This document shows positions 34,214 through 44,373 of a DNA stretch of 64,000 bases, piece by piece. The notes under the pieces are model-generated. The model was not told the DNA's origin. It saw only the letters and a program-made list of their open reading frames with translations, and searched no databases. The position numbers and the translations under genes are program-made. This DNA comes from Escallonia rubra. Taxonomy: Eukaryota; Streptophyta; Magnoliopsida; Escalloniales; Escalloniaceae. Positions within the stretch are counted from its first letter, which is position 1, and the number at the start of each line of letters is the position of its first letter. The DNA is taken from contig JAVXUO010000415.1 in the NCBI GenBank assembly GCA_033065855.1, positions 248,001 to 312,000 of the forward strand. The letters run 5' to 3'.

Positions 34214-35985
34214 TCAAGTAGTGACTTTTGGTACCCAAAATTTCTTGGGTCCTTGGATGTTAGTCTTGCATTTGTATTCTTGACCTTTCACAATCCACAT
34301 TTTCTTTCTACCTCTAACAAAAACAATTCTACAAGGACAATGATTAGTCGTATGCCCTTTCTTGTTGCACCAACCGCAATGTGTAAAAGGTGTGCAATAA
34401 TTCTTTGGTCGTTTTGTATGAATATTCAACCTAGCTTGTTGTTGCAAAACTTTAGGAGGCATGGCCATGTGATCTAATCCAAAACCACCTTTGTTTAGGC
34501 CAATTCTTTGGCGTCCAAGCATGACATCCAAATTGTTTTGACCATCAACAAATTTTTCAAGACATTTTTTCAAATCACAAATCTCAACTTTTAAATCTTC
34601 ATTTTGTTTTTATAAAGCCAAAGTTTTGGAAGAGATTTGTTTTGAGCTAGGAGTGTTAACAAGTAATTCAACCAAATCGTTATTCACATGCTCTACATAT
34701 AAATGGCTAGACATGCATTCATTCTTGGCATGCAACTTATCATTTTCCATTATCAACTTCTCAATTTGCTTATTAGCTTCAAGGAATTTCTTAGACAAAA
34801 TAATATTTTTCTTGAAAATTTTCTTGGATTCCTCATATAAGCTATCATAAGCATCTTCAAAGCTTTCATTATCACTATCACTACCGGAAGAAGAGCTTAC
34901 CTCATCATTTGCCATGAAGCATACATTTGCTTGATCATTCTCTTCATCACTTGAATCAAAATCACTCCATGTTGAAGTATGTTCGGCATTCATTGCTCTT
35001 TCCTTCTCCTTATTCTCTTTTTAGAGAATTGTCTTCTTTTAGCTCTTTCCCATACATCTCTTCTTTCATTCTTCTCCCTTTTGTAGATAGGACAATCCAT
35101 CTTCATGTGTCCCGGCTTGTGGCATTTGTAGCAAAGCTTCTCTTCGTTGCTAGGATTTTGTTGTCTTCTCCCATCATTTCTTCTAAATCTTAAGAACTTC
35201 TTGAAGTTCTTTGCAACCAATGCAATATCCTCTTCATCAAATTCTTCATCATGATCACTTGACTCAAGGTTTGAAGATGAAGCTTTAAGAGCAATTGATG
35301 TGGACTTCTTCTTGATGTCCTCTTGATCAAAGGTCTTGAGTTGCATTTCGTACGTCATGAGTGAGCACATCAATTCATCAAGAGGAAATATGTTGAGATT
35401 CTTTGATTCTTGGATGGCAGTGATCTTTGTATCCCAAGCTCTTGGTAAGGACCTAATCACTTTTCTCACTAGATCACCATTAGTGAATTCCTTACCCAAT
35501 TGTTTCAAAGGGTTCACAATGTTAGTAAAATGAGTATTCATATCCGTAATGGATTCATTTGAAAGCATATGGAATAACTCATAATATCTAACAATAAGTT
35601 CATCTTGGAATCTCTAAGAAGAGAAGTCCCTTCATGAGTGACTTGGGACTTGAAGAGTATCCCAAATACTCTTAGCGGAATTACACATAATGACTCTATT
35701 GAGTTCATTAGTGTCTAAAGCACATACAAGACAATTTTTTGCTCTAGCATTCATACAAATCATCTTCTTGTCATGATCACTATATTCCGATTTTGATTTA
35801 GGCTCTTCAACCTTGTCAACCACCTTTATCGGAACGAATGGGCCATTCTCAACAATATCCCACATCTCATAGTCTTGAGATTTTAAGTAGATTTTCATCT
35901 TAACTTTCCACACACTATAATTGGTCCCATTAAACAATGGAGGCCTAGTGGTAGAACTACCCTCCATACCTCCAACGTAAGCCAT
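34214..35985 (-). pseudogene. Copia gag, broken
   Basis: It starts MAYVGGMEGSSTTRPPLFNG and WKVKMKIYLKSQDYEMW, the N-terminal gag block of SIRE-like copia elements. Later come ELVRKIL-like SLPRAWDTKITAIQ, a zinc knuckle CYKCHKPGHMKMDC (about 35130-35090), an acidic SSDEEN stretch, and a second finger CGWCNKKGHTTNHC (about 34385-34340). Breaks: a 7-base CAAGTCC duplication near 35645 and a compensating shift near 35600, a frame change near 34990, and a stop near 34610. Gag forms the particle and packages RNA. Confidence 0.88.
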
Positions 35986-36024
35986 GATCGATTAACTCTC
36001 TTGGCGTTACCCAATATAACAAGA

Positions 36025-36044
36025 GCCGAGGCTCTGATACCACT
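36025..36044 (-). promoter_or_regulatory. Primer-binding site of the copia element (tRNA-iMet)
   Basis: Sense TGGTATCAGAGCCTCGG starts 2 bases after the 5' LTR end. This is the standard complement to the 3' end of initiator methionine tRNA in plant copia elements. Confidence 0.93.
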
Positions 36045-37304
36045 TGAAACCAATAAAATAACCCTAGAGGGGGGGGTGAATAGGGTTTTAAGACTACTTT
36101 AAAAATTATCAACCAACAAACCTCAATCTCAATAACTCAAATAAACAAGCAACCAATCTCAACACAAATGTAAAACGATAAAGTAAAGAGAGAAGGGTTT
36201 AGAGATACTTGACAAATAGAATTAAATAGTTCGGCTTGATATACCCACAAGCCTACGTCCACCCCTTCAAGGAAGTCCCTTGAAAGGCCCTAGAATCCAC
36301 TAGTATGATCTTCCTTACGGGTCAAGATCGAACCTATTACAATCCCTTGATGCTATGCCCACATCAAGAACAAGCTTTGACAAACCCAAAGCTCCAAAGC
36401 TTGACAACCCCAAGCTTTGATACAAGAACCTTTCAATGAAGAAATGTGTACAAGATTTCACTCTCAATAAGTAGATGAGTACAAGTTGAAGTACTAGAAC
36501 AAGAGAGATGAGTGTATGATGACTTATGAAAGTGTATCTCTCTCTAATGTAAGCTCACAATAAATGCTCTCTTGAAAAGGATGAGAAATCAATGAGAACA
36601 AGAGAGATTTGAACAATTGCTTTTGATCTTTGAGAATATAAAAGATAAGAGATCTTTGAATGCAATTTATGAATCAAACCAATGCCCAAAATGAGTATTT
36701 ATAGAGGTGGGAATAAATATGACCGTTTGGAGTTAGGTGGAGCATTAAATGCGCCAAACGGTAAATGCAGTCGACTGCAATGCACCATTGCAGTCAACTG
36801 TAACCCAAAAGTAGCCGTTGGAAATTCAAATTTCCAACTTGCAGTCGACTGTAATCCATTGCAGTTGACTGTAATAGGCTACTGGAAGTATTACAGTCGA
36901 CTGCATTCCAATGCAGTCGACTGTAATACCTCACTGCCCAACTTGCAGTCGACTGCATTCCTGAAAATGCAGTTTCCTTGTTTTTAAAGCATGAAAAACT
37001 TTTATGCATGCAAGGGAAACCTATGGGCAAGTTCTAGGTATACAGTCATCGTAACGATCATCTCTCTATGTCTAGTTTACAAAGACGAAAATAAAAGCAT
37101 GAAAACTTCAATCGACGAATTCCCTCTTTGATGCGTTCCGTTGAGAGTCTTTGACCGTGTTGCTCGTCTAATAATCCGTTTACATGAGTATGAGATTGTT
37201 CCTATTGCTTCATCAACTCAATGCATGTTAGACAGCATAAACATCAATGTTAGTTATCATCAAAACTAAATATAATCCTAGGTTAAATAACCGTAGGGTT
37301 AACT
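36045..37304 (-). repeat. 5' LTR (right copy) of the copia element
   Basis: 1,260 bases, nearly identical to the left LTR. It has seven GCAGTCGACTGC copies (36767-36956): a 20-base unit is missing relative to the left copy. The terminal base is T instead of A (sense start AGTTAACCC). Three motif copies carry GTCAAC, GTTGAC or ACAGTCGAC changes. Confidence 0.95.
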
Positions 37305-37309
37305 CAATT

Positions 37310-39060
37310 CTGTAATGAATTGCCCGAAGCACATAAGATAACTCCTCTAGTAGAATCTGAATAGGAACTTGAACGTTACTGAGCAGCTTAATCAAGGCCT
37401 GTCTATGAGAGTATGAGGCAGATACCCAATAGAGATGTTAGCTTGGGTCTTGTTTAGTTGTCTCAACACTCATCATTTGGCGGGTCTTGGGAGAAGAGTG
37501 GGTCTGACGCAGCTGGCTAGGAGGTTGTTCGCTAAGCTCAACAAGACCTTTTCAAATGAGACACGGGCGGTATTGGGTCTGAACACAGAACCCATGTCCT
37601 CATTGTAGTCTTCTTTCTTTACAGAGAAGGCTTCACCTTCCATCAACTCTTCCCACGAGATCACATCCTAAACTCTGGTAAGGGATCATACACAAAAATA
37701 GGTGGAACATTTACATACTGAACGACTTGTGTTATAAGTGTAGAAGGATCTAGCACTCATTGAACATCATCTATAGCATTAACCCTGTGAGCTAGCAAGG
37801 GTTCTTTTCTTACGTTGGGCTTGGCAGGAGAGAGACTTCACTCTTGTCAAGAAGGTCTTGAATAGCATGTCAAAGGGTGATATATCTCTCTGTAGTATGG
37901 CCCTTTCCATGGTGGTATGCATAAGAAGCCTGGACATCATACCCCTCAGGTATCACTGTCGGTGTGGGGGTAGGGGAAACTCAGATATTATACCCCTCCG
38001 CAATAACTGTTCGAACACCTTGGGCAATGAATCATTCCGTGGGGTATACTTTCGTCTAGGTTTAGTATTGCCTTCCTAGAACACCACTTACTGTGCTCAG
38101 ACGTTGTTGACATTGTTGGCACTCGCAGGCTTAGATTGGATATTGGAGTTCCTTATGCCAACTCGATAGACTTTGGGCTTCGTTTCTCGAGAGATAGTCC
38201 CCTTGTTTATGGCATCTTCAATCTGCACTAGGGATCTCGTCAAAGACTTGAATGACGTATGGTAGTGTCCAAAGATGTATTTGTGGTATACTAGCAATAG
38301 ATTGTTTCTCAATATGCTGACTTGTTCTTTGTTTGTGGGGTGGTTTACCATCTGAGCAGCCTTATTCTCAATTCTCATTATAAAAGTGGACACCGACTCC
38401 CTCGGCTCCTGGTTGGTGGTTCCCAAATCTCTTTGGTTGATGCCCAAATCTGCATTGAACTGATACTGATGCACAAACTCATGTAGGACATCTTCCAATG
38501 TCGAACTTGTGATTCATTTAGGGTAAGGAACCACCGAAAGGTGGCTCCTGTCAGGGCGAAGTGATAAGGTTGGATTAACTGGTCCTTATTGACTTCATAA
38601 GGGGCTAACGCACGCATGTACATCTTAACATGTATTTTGGGGTTAGTGGTTCCATCGAACTTATCCACATGGGGCATTTTAAACTTGGGTGAAAGTCGAT
38701 TTTCAGAGTTTCGGATGAGTGCACTGAGATCTAACGGGTCATCTACCCTTCTCATCCGAGCAATTCGGGATTCAAGTTCTCATAACTTATCCTTCTATTC
38801 TGGGGTAACGAGTTCTCCCTCTTTATCCTCTGACTCATACCGCCACTCAAACTCAGCCTCTTTCTTATCATCCTTCTTTTCCACCTTAGACTCATTTTCC
38901 TATTCTCTTTTACCCTTCTTCCTAATGTTTTTGATTTCCTCAAAAGACCGTGCCAGGTCTACAAAATTGGCCTAAAAGTACTTCTGTAGTCCGCTAACGA
39001 TGCGGACCAAATCTGCCAACTGGGGATATTCTTAAGCCATTGGGGTTCGTGTCGAGTTTT
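37310..39060 (-). pseudogene. gag remnant of the 26-kb Tat element
   Basis: Minus-strand open pieces at 38755-38378 and 38498-38097 overlap in different frames. They carry SPKFKMPHVDKFDGTTNPKI, then ALTGATFRWFLTL, then FVHQYQFNADLGINQRDL and ESVSTFIMRIENKA, the capsid-like core of a Tat-clade gag. A lysine/glutamate-rich stretch precedes it (38943-38752). The frame shift near 38480 and stops make it non-functional. The C-terminal part toward 37400 is unclear; the copia is inserted just beyond. Confidence 0.82.
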
Positions 39061-39107
39061 CTGGATGAATCCCGATACTAGCCTCTTTTAGCCTTAACTT
39101 TATAGAG

Positions 39108-40478
39108 CAGTGTTATAAAAAGCGTGCCTAGGCACTAGGCGTAGCCAGGCTCACTACTCGCGGTCGCCTAGGCCTAAGCGCAGCCAGGCTCACTTATGCG
39201 CCTAGGCACAAGGCGCGTAGCGGCGGTGGAGGTGCAAATCAAGGGGCACAAATTCTAGCCATTAGATAGGCTACGTTGCTTTATGTGGACTGTTCATTTT
39301 TATTCCAGATTTTGCTTTTTTTTTCTACACCAAGTCTGACTAGTATCTAAATCACTAAACCTAACTCTAAAAATCCCCAAATCAAGTTCCAATTTCATGA
39401 CTCACAGTCTTCAGTCTCAACCGTTAGCCAGTCGCTGTCGCCCCTCTGGTCGCCGCCGAGCGCCACTGCTCCGGTCGCCCTCGATGCCGCTGCTCCTCTC
39501 TACCGCTGCTGTTGGGCTACTCCAATTGAAGCAGCTGCTCCACTCAAAGACAGTGACACAGTCGCACAACTCCACTCCGCCAGTTTTTCTCTCTCTCTCT
39601 CTCTCTCTCCCAATGTTTGGATTGTTTGCTCCTGCTGTGTATACCATCTGGATGGCTCAAAACTCCAAATAATTTTTCAAAATTTTGATGGCGCATGCTG
39701 AGAGCCTTGTTTCACCTAATCAAATCACGGGCTAAATCGATGAGAATGACGGCATAGGCATGCTTTAATGTCTCTCTTAGCTTTATTTTCTTTCCAAAAT
39801 TGTTGTATCTGAGCATCAGCACCAATAGTTTTACCAAGATCGTCTAGAAGCTTTTCGTTGCAGTTTGAAGTTTTTGTTGTGATGTTTCTTTGTCAGCTTT
39901 AATGAACTTGCAATGTGTATTCAACAAGAGCTTTATCCTCTGTTGAAAATAACAATTACAAGCAGTTCAAAAATTACTAATCAATAATTAACTAGAAGGC
40001 ATCTGCAGTAGTCAAGTTTATATAGTTGTTTTGTTCAGTCAGTCAGTCCATGGGACATGTACGTATAGGAAGCCTCCTTTATTTAACTCTGCTGGTTTTT
40101 TTTTCCTTATTTGGCTTACAGCTTCAATGCATTTGTTTCCTAGAATGTACTTTTGTTTCCTTGTAGAGAGTTCGTTCTCATCCTGTAGTTCGATTTGATT
40201 CTGAATGATTAGGTACTGGATTAAATGTATATTTAGGAGTTGAAAAGCTCGGTTATCATTTATGGTATAAGAAAATTCTGAATAAAAGTTTTTGAATATT
40301 GTCATGTTCGGAATTTTTTTTACGTAATTAGATTATTTTAATGCACTATTATTTATTTTTTTATTTATTTTAATATTGTGCCTCGCTTCGAAAAGGCGTG
40401 CGCCTACGCCTTAAGCCTGGCGCCTAGGCTCCAGGAACCTTTTGCACCTTGAGTGAGCCTGCGCCTTTAATAACACTG
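39108..40478. mobile_element. Non-autonomous hAT element
   Basis: Ends are CAGTGTTATAAAAAGCG and, read inward from the right, CAGTGTTATTAAAGGCG. Flanks are TTATAGAG (39100-39107) and CTATAGAG (40479-40486), an 8-bp TSD with one change. Subterminal CGCCTAGGC/GCCTAGGCAC repeats occur at both ends (39126-39220 and 40380-40470). No transposase. A CT microsatellite lies at 39588-39608. It is inserted in the Tat element between gag and the leader hairpins. Confidence 0.9.
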
Positions 40479-40572
40479 CTATAGAGAAGTTAAAACTTTA
40501 AGTACACAGAAAACACATAAAACTGGCAGCTTTACAACCCATAAGAATATGGAGATGATTAACTGCAGGGTT

Positions 40573-40872
40573 CTCACTAACCGTCCCGTAACCTAGTCGA
40601 TTAACTAGCCAGTTGGTTAGTGAGATTATTTTGTGGAGGGGACATGGTGTTGACTAACTGTCCAGTAATCCTGTGGGAAACTGACCGGTTGGTCAAAGGG
40701 TTAAATCAGGGTTTTGAAGAATTGTGGAAATGTAGGGTTCTGACTAACCGTCCGGTAACCGAGTGGGTTAACTGGCTGGTTAGTCAGTAGGTAGGAAGTT
40801 TTAGCCTTGAATTTTTTTTTCGGGGGGGGGGGGGGGGGTTGTCAACCTCCTGATTAACTGGCCAATTAGTCA
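40573..40872 (-). promoter_or_regulatory. Leader hairpin series in the 26-kb Tat element
   Basis: Four inverted repeats follow one another: 40573-40624 (CTCACTAACC ... GGTTAGTGAG), 40650-40696 (TTGACTAAC ... GGTTGGTCAA), 40740-40787 (CTGACTAACCGTCCGGT ... ACTGGCTGGTTAGTCAG) and 40849-40872 (CTGATTAACTGG/CCAATTAGTCAG). They lie in the untranslated leader between PBS and gag. A 17-base G run (40822-40838) sits between the third and fourth. Confidence 0.8.
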
Positions 40873-41369
40873 GAGTCTTCAATTTTGCGAGACTACCAGC
40901 TAGCTTATAGAACATTGCTGGTTTCCCTGCCAATATTTCTTAGGCCAAACAGGTATTCTTCCTGAAAGGCGTAGAACACTAAAATGGTCTGGGTGTGTGG
41001 TTTCTCTCCCAATGTTAGTGTAAGGTCACTCCATCAGCTTGACTGGCATGATATACCTCCGACCCACAAGTCATGTAGTTAATAATGGGTAATCACCGGC
41101 ACATGTACCCAAGCCATTCAATATACCAAGAAACCAGGAGGCCCTTTGGTACTAGGCCTTGGAGGTAAGAGTGCAGTCGAATTCGCCCCGATAGCTAGGA
41201 AGCCAGGGGGTTTCAACCGTTTCCCTCGAGTGGATGGGTCAGGGAAATTATACACGCGTGTGTGAGACACAAAATAAGAGCACAATTACCATTGTTGTAC
41301 CACATTGTACATGCAACACAAAAGGCCAAAAGACAATAAATTTTTTTAAGTCTAGTCCTCTTAGTTTTA

Positions 41370-41388
41370 GTCCCTAGCAGAGTTCCCA
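41370..41388 (-). promoter_or_regulatory. Primer-binding site of the 26-kb Tat element
   Basis: Sense TGGGAACTCTGCTAGGGAC starts one base after the LTR end. It resembles the TGGCGACTCTGCTGGGGAC site of some plant Tat/Ogre-type elements, with a few changes. Confidence 0.75.
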
Positions 41389-41389
41389 C

Positions 41390-42659
41390 TATAGCGAACG
41401 GCCTCGAATATATCCTTTTGGACACACGAGAGGGTCTAGAAAGAACTCGGAGTCACCATCTTGTTTTATTAAATGAAAAGAAAATAAGAAAAACCTTAAA
41501 AATGACTCTAAAATGTCCAAAGACTAACTAGTCTATTGAAAATAGAAAAAAAGGGTCCGATAACTAAGTTATATGATGGGAAGGTATTAGGAACCCGCCA
41601 TACCCTTTCGGTCTCTACTTCATTTCTATTAATTTGTGGCCTTAAACACATAAATTTGCATAAAACAAACCCTAGTTCTAACTCTAAATAATTGGTTTGA
41701 GTTTGGCAGCAGGAGTCAAATGGTCTGAATATCTGGTCGGATAAACCAGAATCAAGACCATGGTAGTTTGACCGGGCCCTACGAGTGGCGACCTAAATTT
41801 CGATCTTAGACTCGAACTAGGAAATGAAATGAAAGACTCTTTTTGATATTTTACACAATTGAGATGTGATCGCCGGGAGGGAAAACATTCTAGATTATTA
41901 CATTAAACTAGCCTAGAAAGCAATAAATATACCTCGCGAATAAGCTTGCCTAGAAAAATTCGGGAACGCTTTGTGACGGATCCACGATGCAAGTGACTAA
42001 AAACTATATAGAAATCAGTTATGAAATGCTAAATTTTCTTAAGAGACGATCTACCATTTGTATGAGAGAAATGGTATTAAAGCACAAGAGAGAAGAGCGT
42101 TGGTCCCTTGAAATATAGTCCAAAGACCTTATTTATAGAGGTTCAGGGCATCAGAAATGATAAACATGACCATCTCAATCTTTGATTAGGAGATAAAACA
42201 AAATAGTTGATAGAAATCGCAAATTGAGAAAAGTCAACTAATCGGCTGGTAATCCCATAACGTTTTAATATTTTTTTCTGAGTTTCGGGACATTATCTAT
42301 CCCTAATTCGATAATTATCTCTGATTTAATCAGATAGAATGTATGAGATTTGAGAATTATCCCCTTACTCTATATAAATTAAGGATTAATCACTTGTATC
42401 ATGGATAAATCACAGATACTCTAAAGTCTTCTAAATAAATCACACTCATCTACTGGATTGGACTCAATTAATTAGACTGGATTGAGCCTTATTACTAGAA
42501 TGAACAATTGGATCGAGGACTAGACTAATTAATAGACCGGATTAAATTAATTAAGTTTGATATATGATTAGGCCTACACCCATAATAATAAACCCTCATT
42601 AATAATAAAGCCCAATGATTATTTACTAAATAGAAAGATTGCAAAAAAGGGTGTCGACA
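41390..42659 (-). repeat. 5' LTR (right copy) of the 26-kb Tat element
   Basis: 1,270 bases; sense start TGTCGACACCC, sense end GTTCGCTATA (CA changed to TA). It is homologous throughout to 16620-17871. A motif copy TCGGCTGGTAATC lies near 42243. Confidence 0.92.
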
Positions 42660-42664
42660 GTCTC

Positions 42665-42804
42665 CGTTCAACGTCATGATTTGCTTTTTCAGTAAATGAA
42701 AGTCCTTTTGAAAACATGAGGGCACTTTTGGAGAAGACCAATAAGTATAGTCAAGTAGAAGGATATCTTGAAGCACATCTTGCCTAGGCCAAAGATAAGC
42801 ATAA
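42665..42804 (+). pseudogene. gag remnant of the old Tat gypsy, middle part
   Basis: It continues the frame broken at 16619. With one TSD copy removed, AAFIRNL joins RSTS, a stop, FAFSVNESPFENMRALLEKT and NKYSQVEGYLEAHLA. This is the expected C-terminal part of the Tat gag core. It is then interrupted by a MULE at 42805 and resumes AKDKHK-NKHEGK at 43889. Confidence 0.8.
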
Positions 42805-43888
42805 GGGCAAATTACACTTATGTCCCTGAGGTTAGGGGGTAATTACAGGCAAGGACAATAGTTTTGACAAATTACACTTATGTCCGTTGACCAAACAGAA
42901 TCTTAAAAATCCTAACGGTTTTAATGAAAAGACTTTATTGCCCCTAAGTTGGAACCTTATTTATTTTTCAATGCCATTATTTCATCTTCTTCCACTAATG
43001 CTATTACTCTTCATTTTATGCCATTACTCTTCCCCTCCCCCTTCCCCTTCCCCTTCCCCTTCCCCGTCGCCCCCACCCTCCCCCTTCCCCGTCGTCGGCG
43101 TCACCTTCACTGGTCGATCGAAAAATACCCATGGTTGTGCCATGGATCTGGCCGAAAACCATAGCATTGTGGAGGAACGGTGGCGTCGCTGGCTTGCGGT
43201 GTCCCTGCCATTGTGGGCGGTGCTTGGGCAGCGCGTTGGTGGAGACGTGGGGTTAGTCGCCGGCTGCCAAAGGTATCGCCGGCAGTAGCGATTACACGGC
43301 GGTTTGGAGGTGGCAGCGGGCTGGGCTTCCAATGGAGGGGTGACGGTGTCAGGCATGTGCAGTAGTGCGCGGTACACCGGTGAGGGGCGTGGCCGGAGAA
43401 TGAGGGGTGGTTGACCTCGAGATGGCGCCGGTGATAAATCCCGAGATGCTTCAGATCGAGACTTTAGATCGACAAATTGGGGTTTTTTGAAACCCCAATT
43501 TGCAAATTAGGGTTTCAACAAAATCCTATTTTGCAAATTTGCAAGGTGATACATTGTGACTTGAGAAATTTTTAATTTTGATGAAATGGATTGCAAATTG
43601 AGAAATCAATTTTAGGGTTTTAAAACTCTAATCTTCAAATTAAGGCTGAAATCAAAGATTAAAAATTTTAAAAATATTCAGTATATACAGTATAAGGGGT
43701 AATATTGTCATTTTAAAAATACGTATTGCTGACATCATTAAAAAAGTACACTTTCTGGACGAAAACCTGACGGATGGACACGGCTGATACATTTTAAAAG
43801 TGTTTGGTCATGGAATGTTACATTTTGAAACTCGTTGTCCTTGACTGTAATTATACCATAACCTCAGGGATATAAGTGTAATTTGCCC
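42805..43888. mobile_element. Non-autonomous MULE, copy 1
   Basis: Long terminal inverted repeats of about 60 bases or more begin GGGCAAATTACACTTATGTC. The 9-bp TSD is TAAGCATAA (42796-42804) versus TAAGAATAA (43889-43897), one change. The GC-rich interior (43025-43440), with CCCCTTCCCCTTCC runs, is unlike the AT-rich flanks and may be captured host DNA. No transposase. Related to copy 2 (44374-45592) in inverted orientation. Confidence 0.9.
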
Positions 43889-43897
43889 TAAGAATAA

Positions 43898-44364
43898 ACA
43901 CGAAGGGAAATAACTTTGAGATGATGAGAGCCTGAAAAGGGTTATGCCTTCATTCGTCAAATGTGCAATGAACGACACTCTAAGGAGCCACTTGTCGACA
44001 TGAAAGATTTAACACTATAGAACGATCGTGCCTCTAAAAAATTTTAGGGGTGTGTGCGTGTCATGTGAAATGGCGTTATGTGTGGGTGGGGGAATTTTTT
44101 ATTTTTTTTTTGGGAGGGGGGGACGTGGTGGTCGGAGCAGGTATTTGATTGGGGTGGGGTGGGGTAGGGGTGGGCGAACGCATGGGTAGTGTGTGTATGT
44201 GTAGGGTGTATGTGTCTGGGGATGTGTTGGGTGTGCCGGCCCGATGGTGCATGAAAATGGAGGTGAATTAAAGAAGAAAAATAAAATCAGATTCATAAAC
44301 ATCAACAAAATTACACCTTTTTATTGTCTTCTTGAGATGGATCATATATAATTTGGAATTGCCT
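43898..44364. other. Spacer between the two MULEs
   Basis: The first about 130 bases probably continue the old Tat gag. The rest is G/T-rich with GTGTGTATGTGTAGGGTG-like sequence and no gene. Confidence 0.5.
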
Positions 44365-44373
44365 TTTATGTAA

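Larger units (their letters stand above)
29228..37304 (-). mobile_element. Ty1/copia element, SIRE-like, nested in the Tat element
   Basis: An 8,077-base element with LTRs 29228-30510 and 36045-37304, flanked by a perfect TSD CAATT (29223-29227 and 37305-37309). It has a PBS for initiator tRNA-Met, a canonical polypurine tract and the copia domain order gag-PR-IN-RT-RH on the minus strand. LTRs are nearly identical, so it is the youngest insertion in this nest. Gag contains several frame breaks, so this copy depends on relatives. The gag type and the AAAAAGGGGGAGATTG tract fit the SIRE/Maximus lineage, a tentative placement. Confidence 0.95.
16620..42659 (-). mobile_element. 26-kb Ty3/gypsy Tat-clade element with two antisense genes and nested insertions
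   Basis: The two LTRs are 16620-17871 and 41390-42659. Flanks are ATCTC (16615-16619) and GTCTC (42660-42664), a 5-bp TSD with one change. In sense orientation (minus) the order is 5' LTR, PBS, hairpin leader, gag, pol, convergent gap, then two genes in antisense (plus) orientation, then 3' LTR. It contains a copia element (29228-37304) and a non-autonomous hAT (39108-40478), so about 9.4 kb of the 26 kb is nested insertion. LTRs differ by many substitutions and small indels, so it is fairly old. Confidence 0.9.

Noticed and set aside
39397..39672. 91-codon frame in the non-autonomous hAT
   Set aside because: It crosses a CT microsatellite, has no recognised domain and overlaps a similar minus-strand frame.
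42887..43377. Overlapping frames on both strands in MULE copy 1
   Set aside because: They arise from CCCCTTCC-type repeats and GC-rich DNA. No homologous domain is recognised, though captured host DNA is possible.
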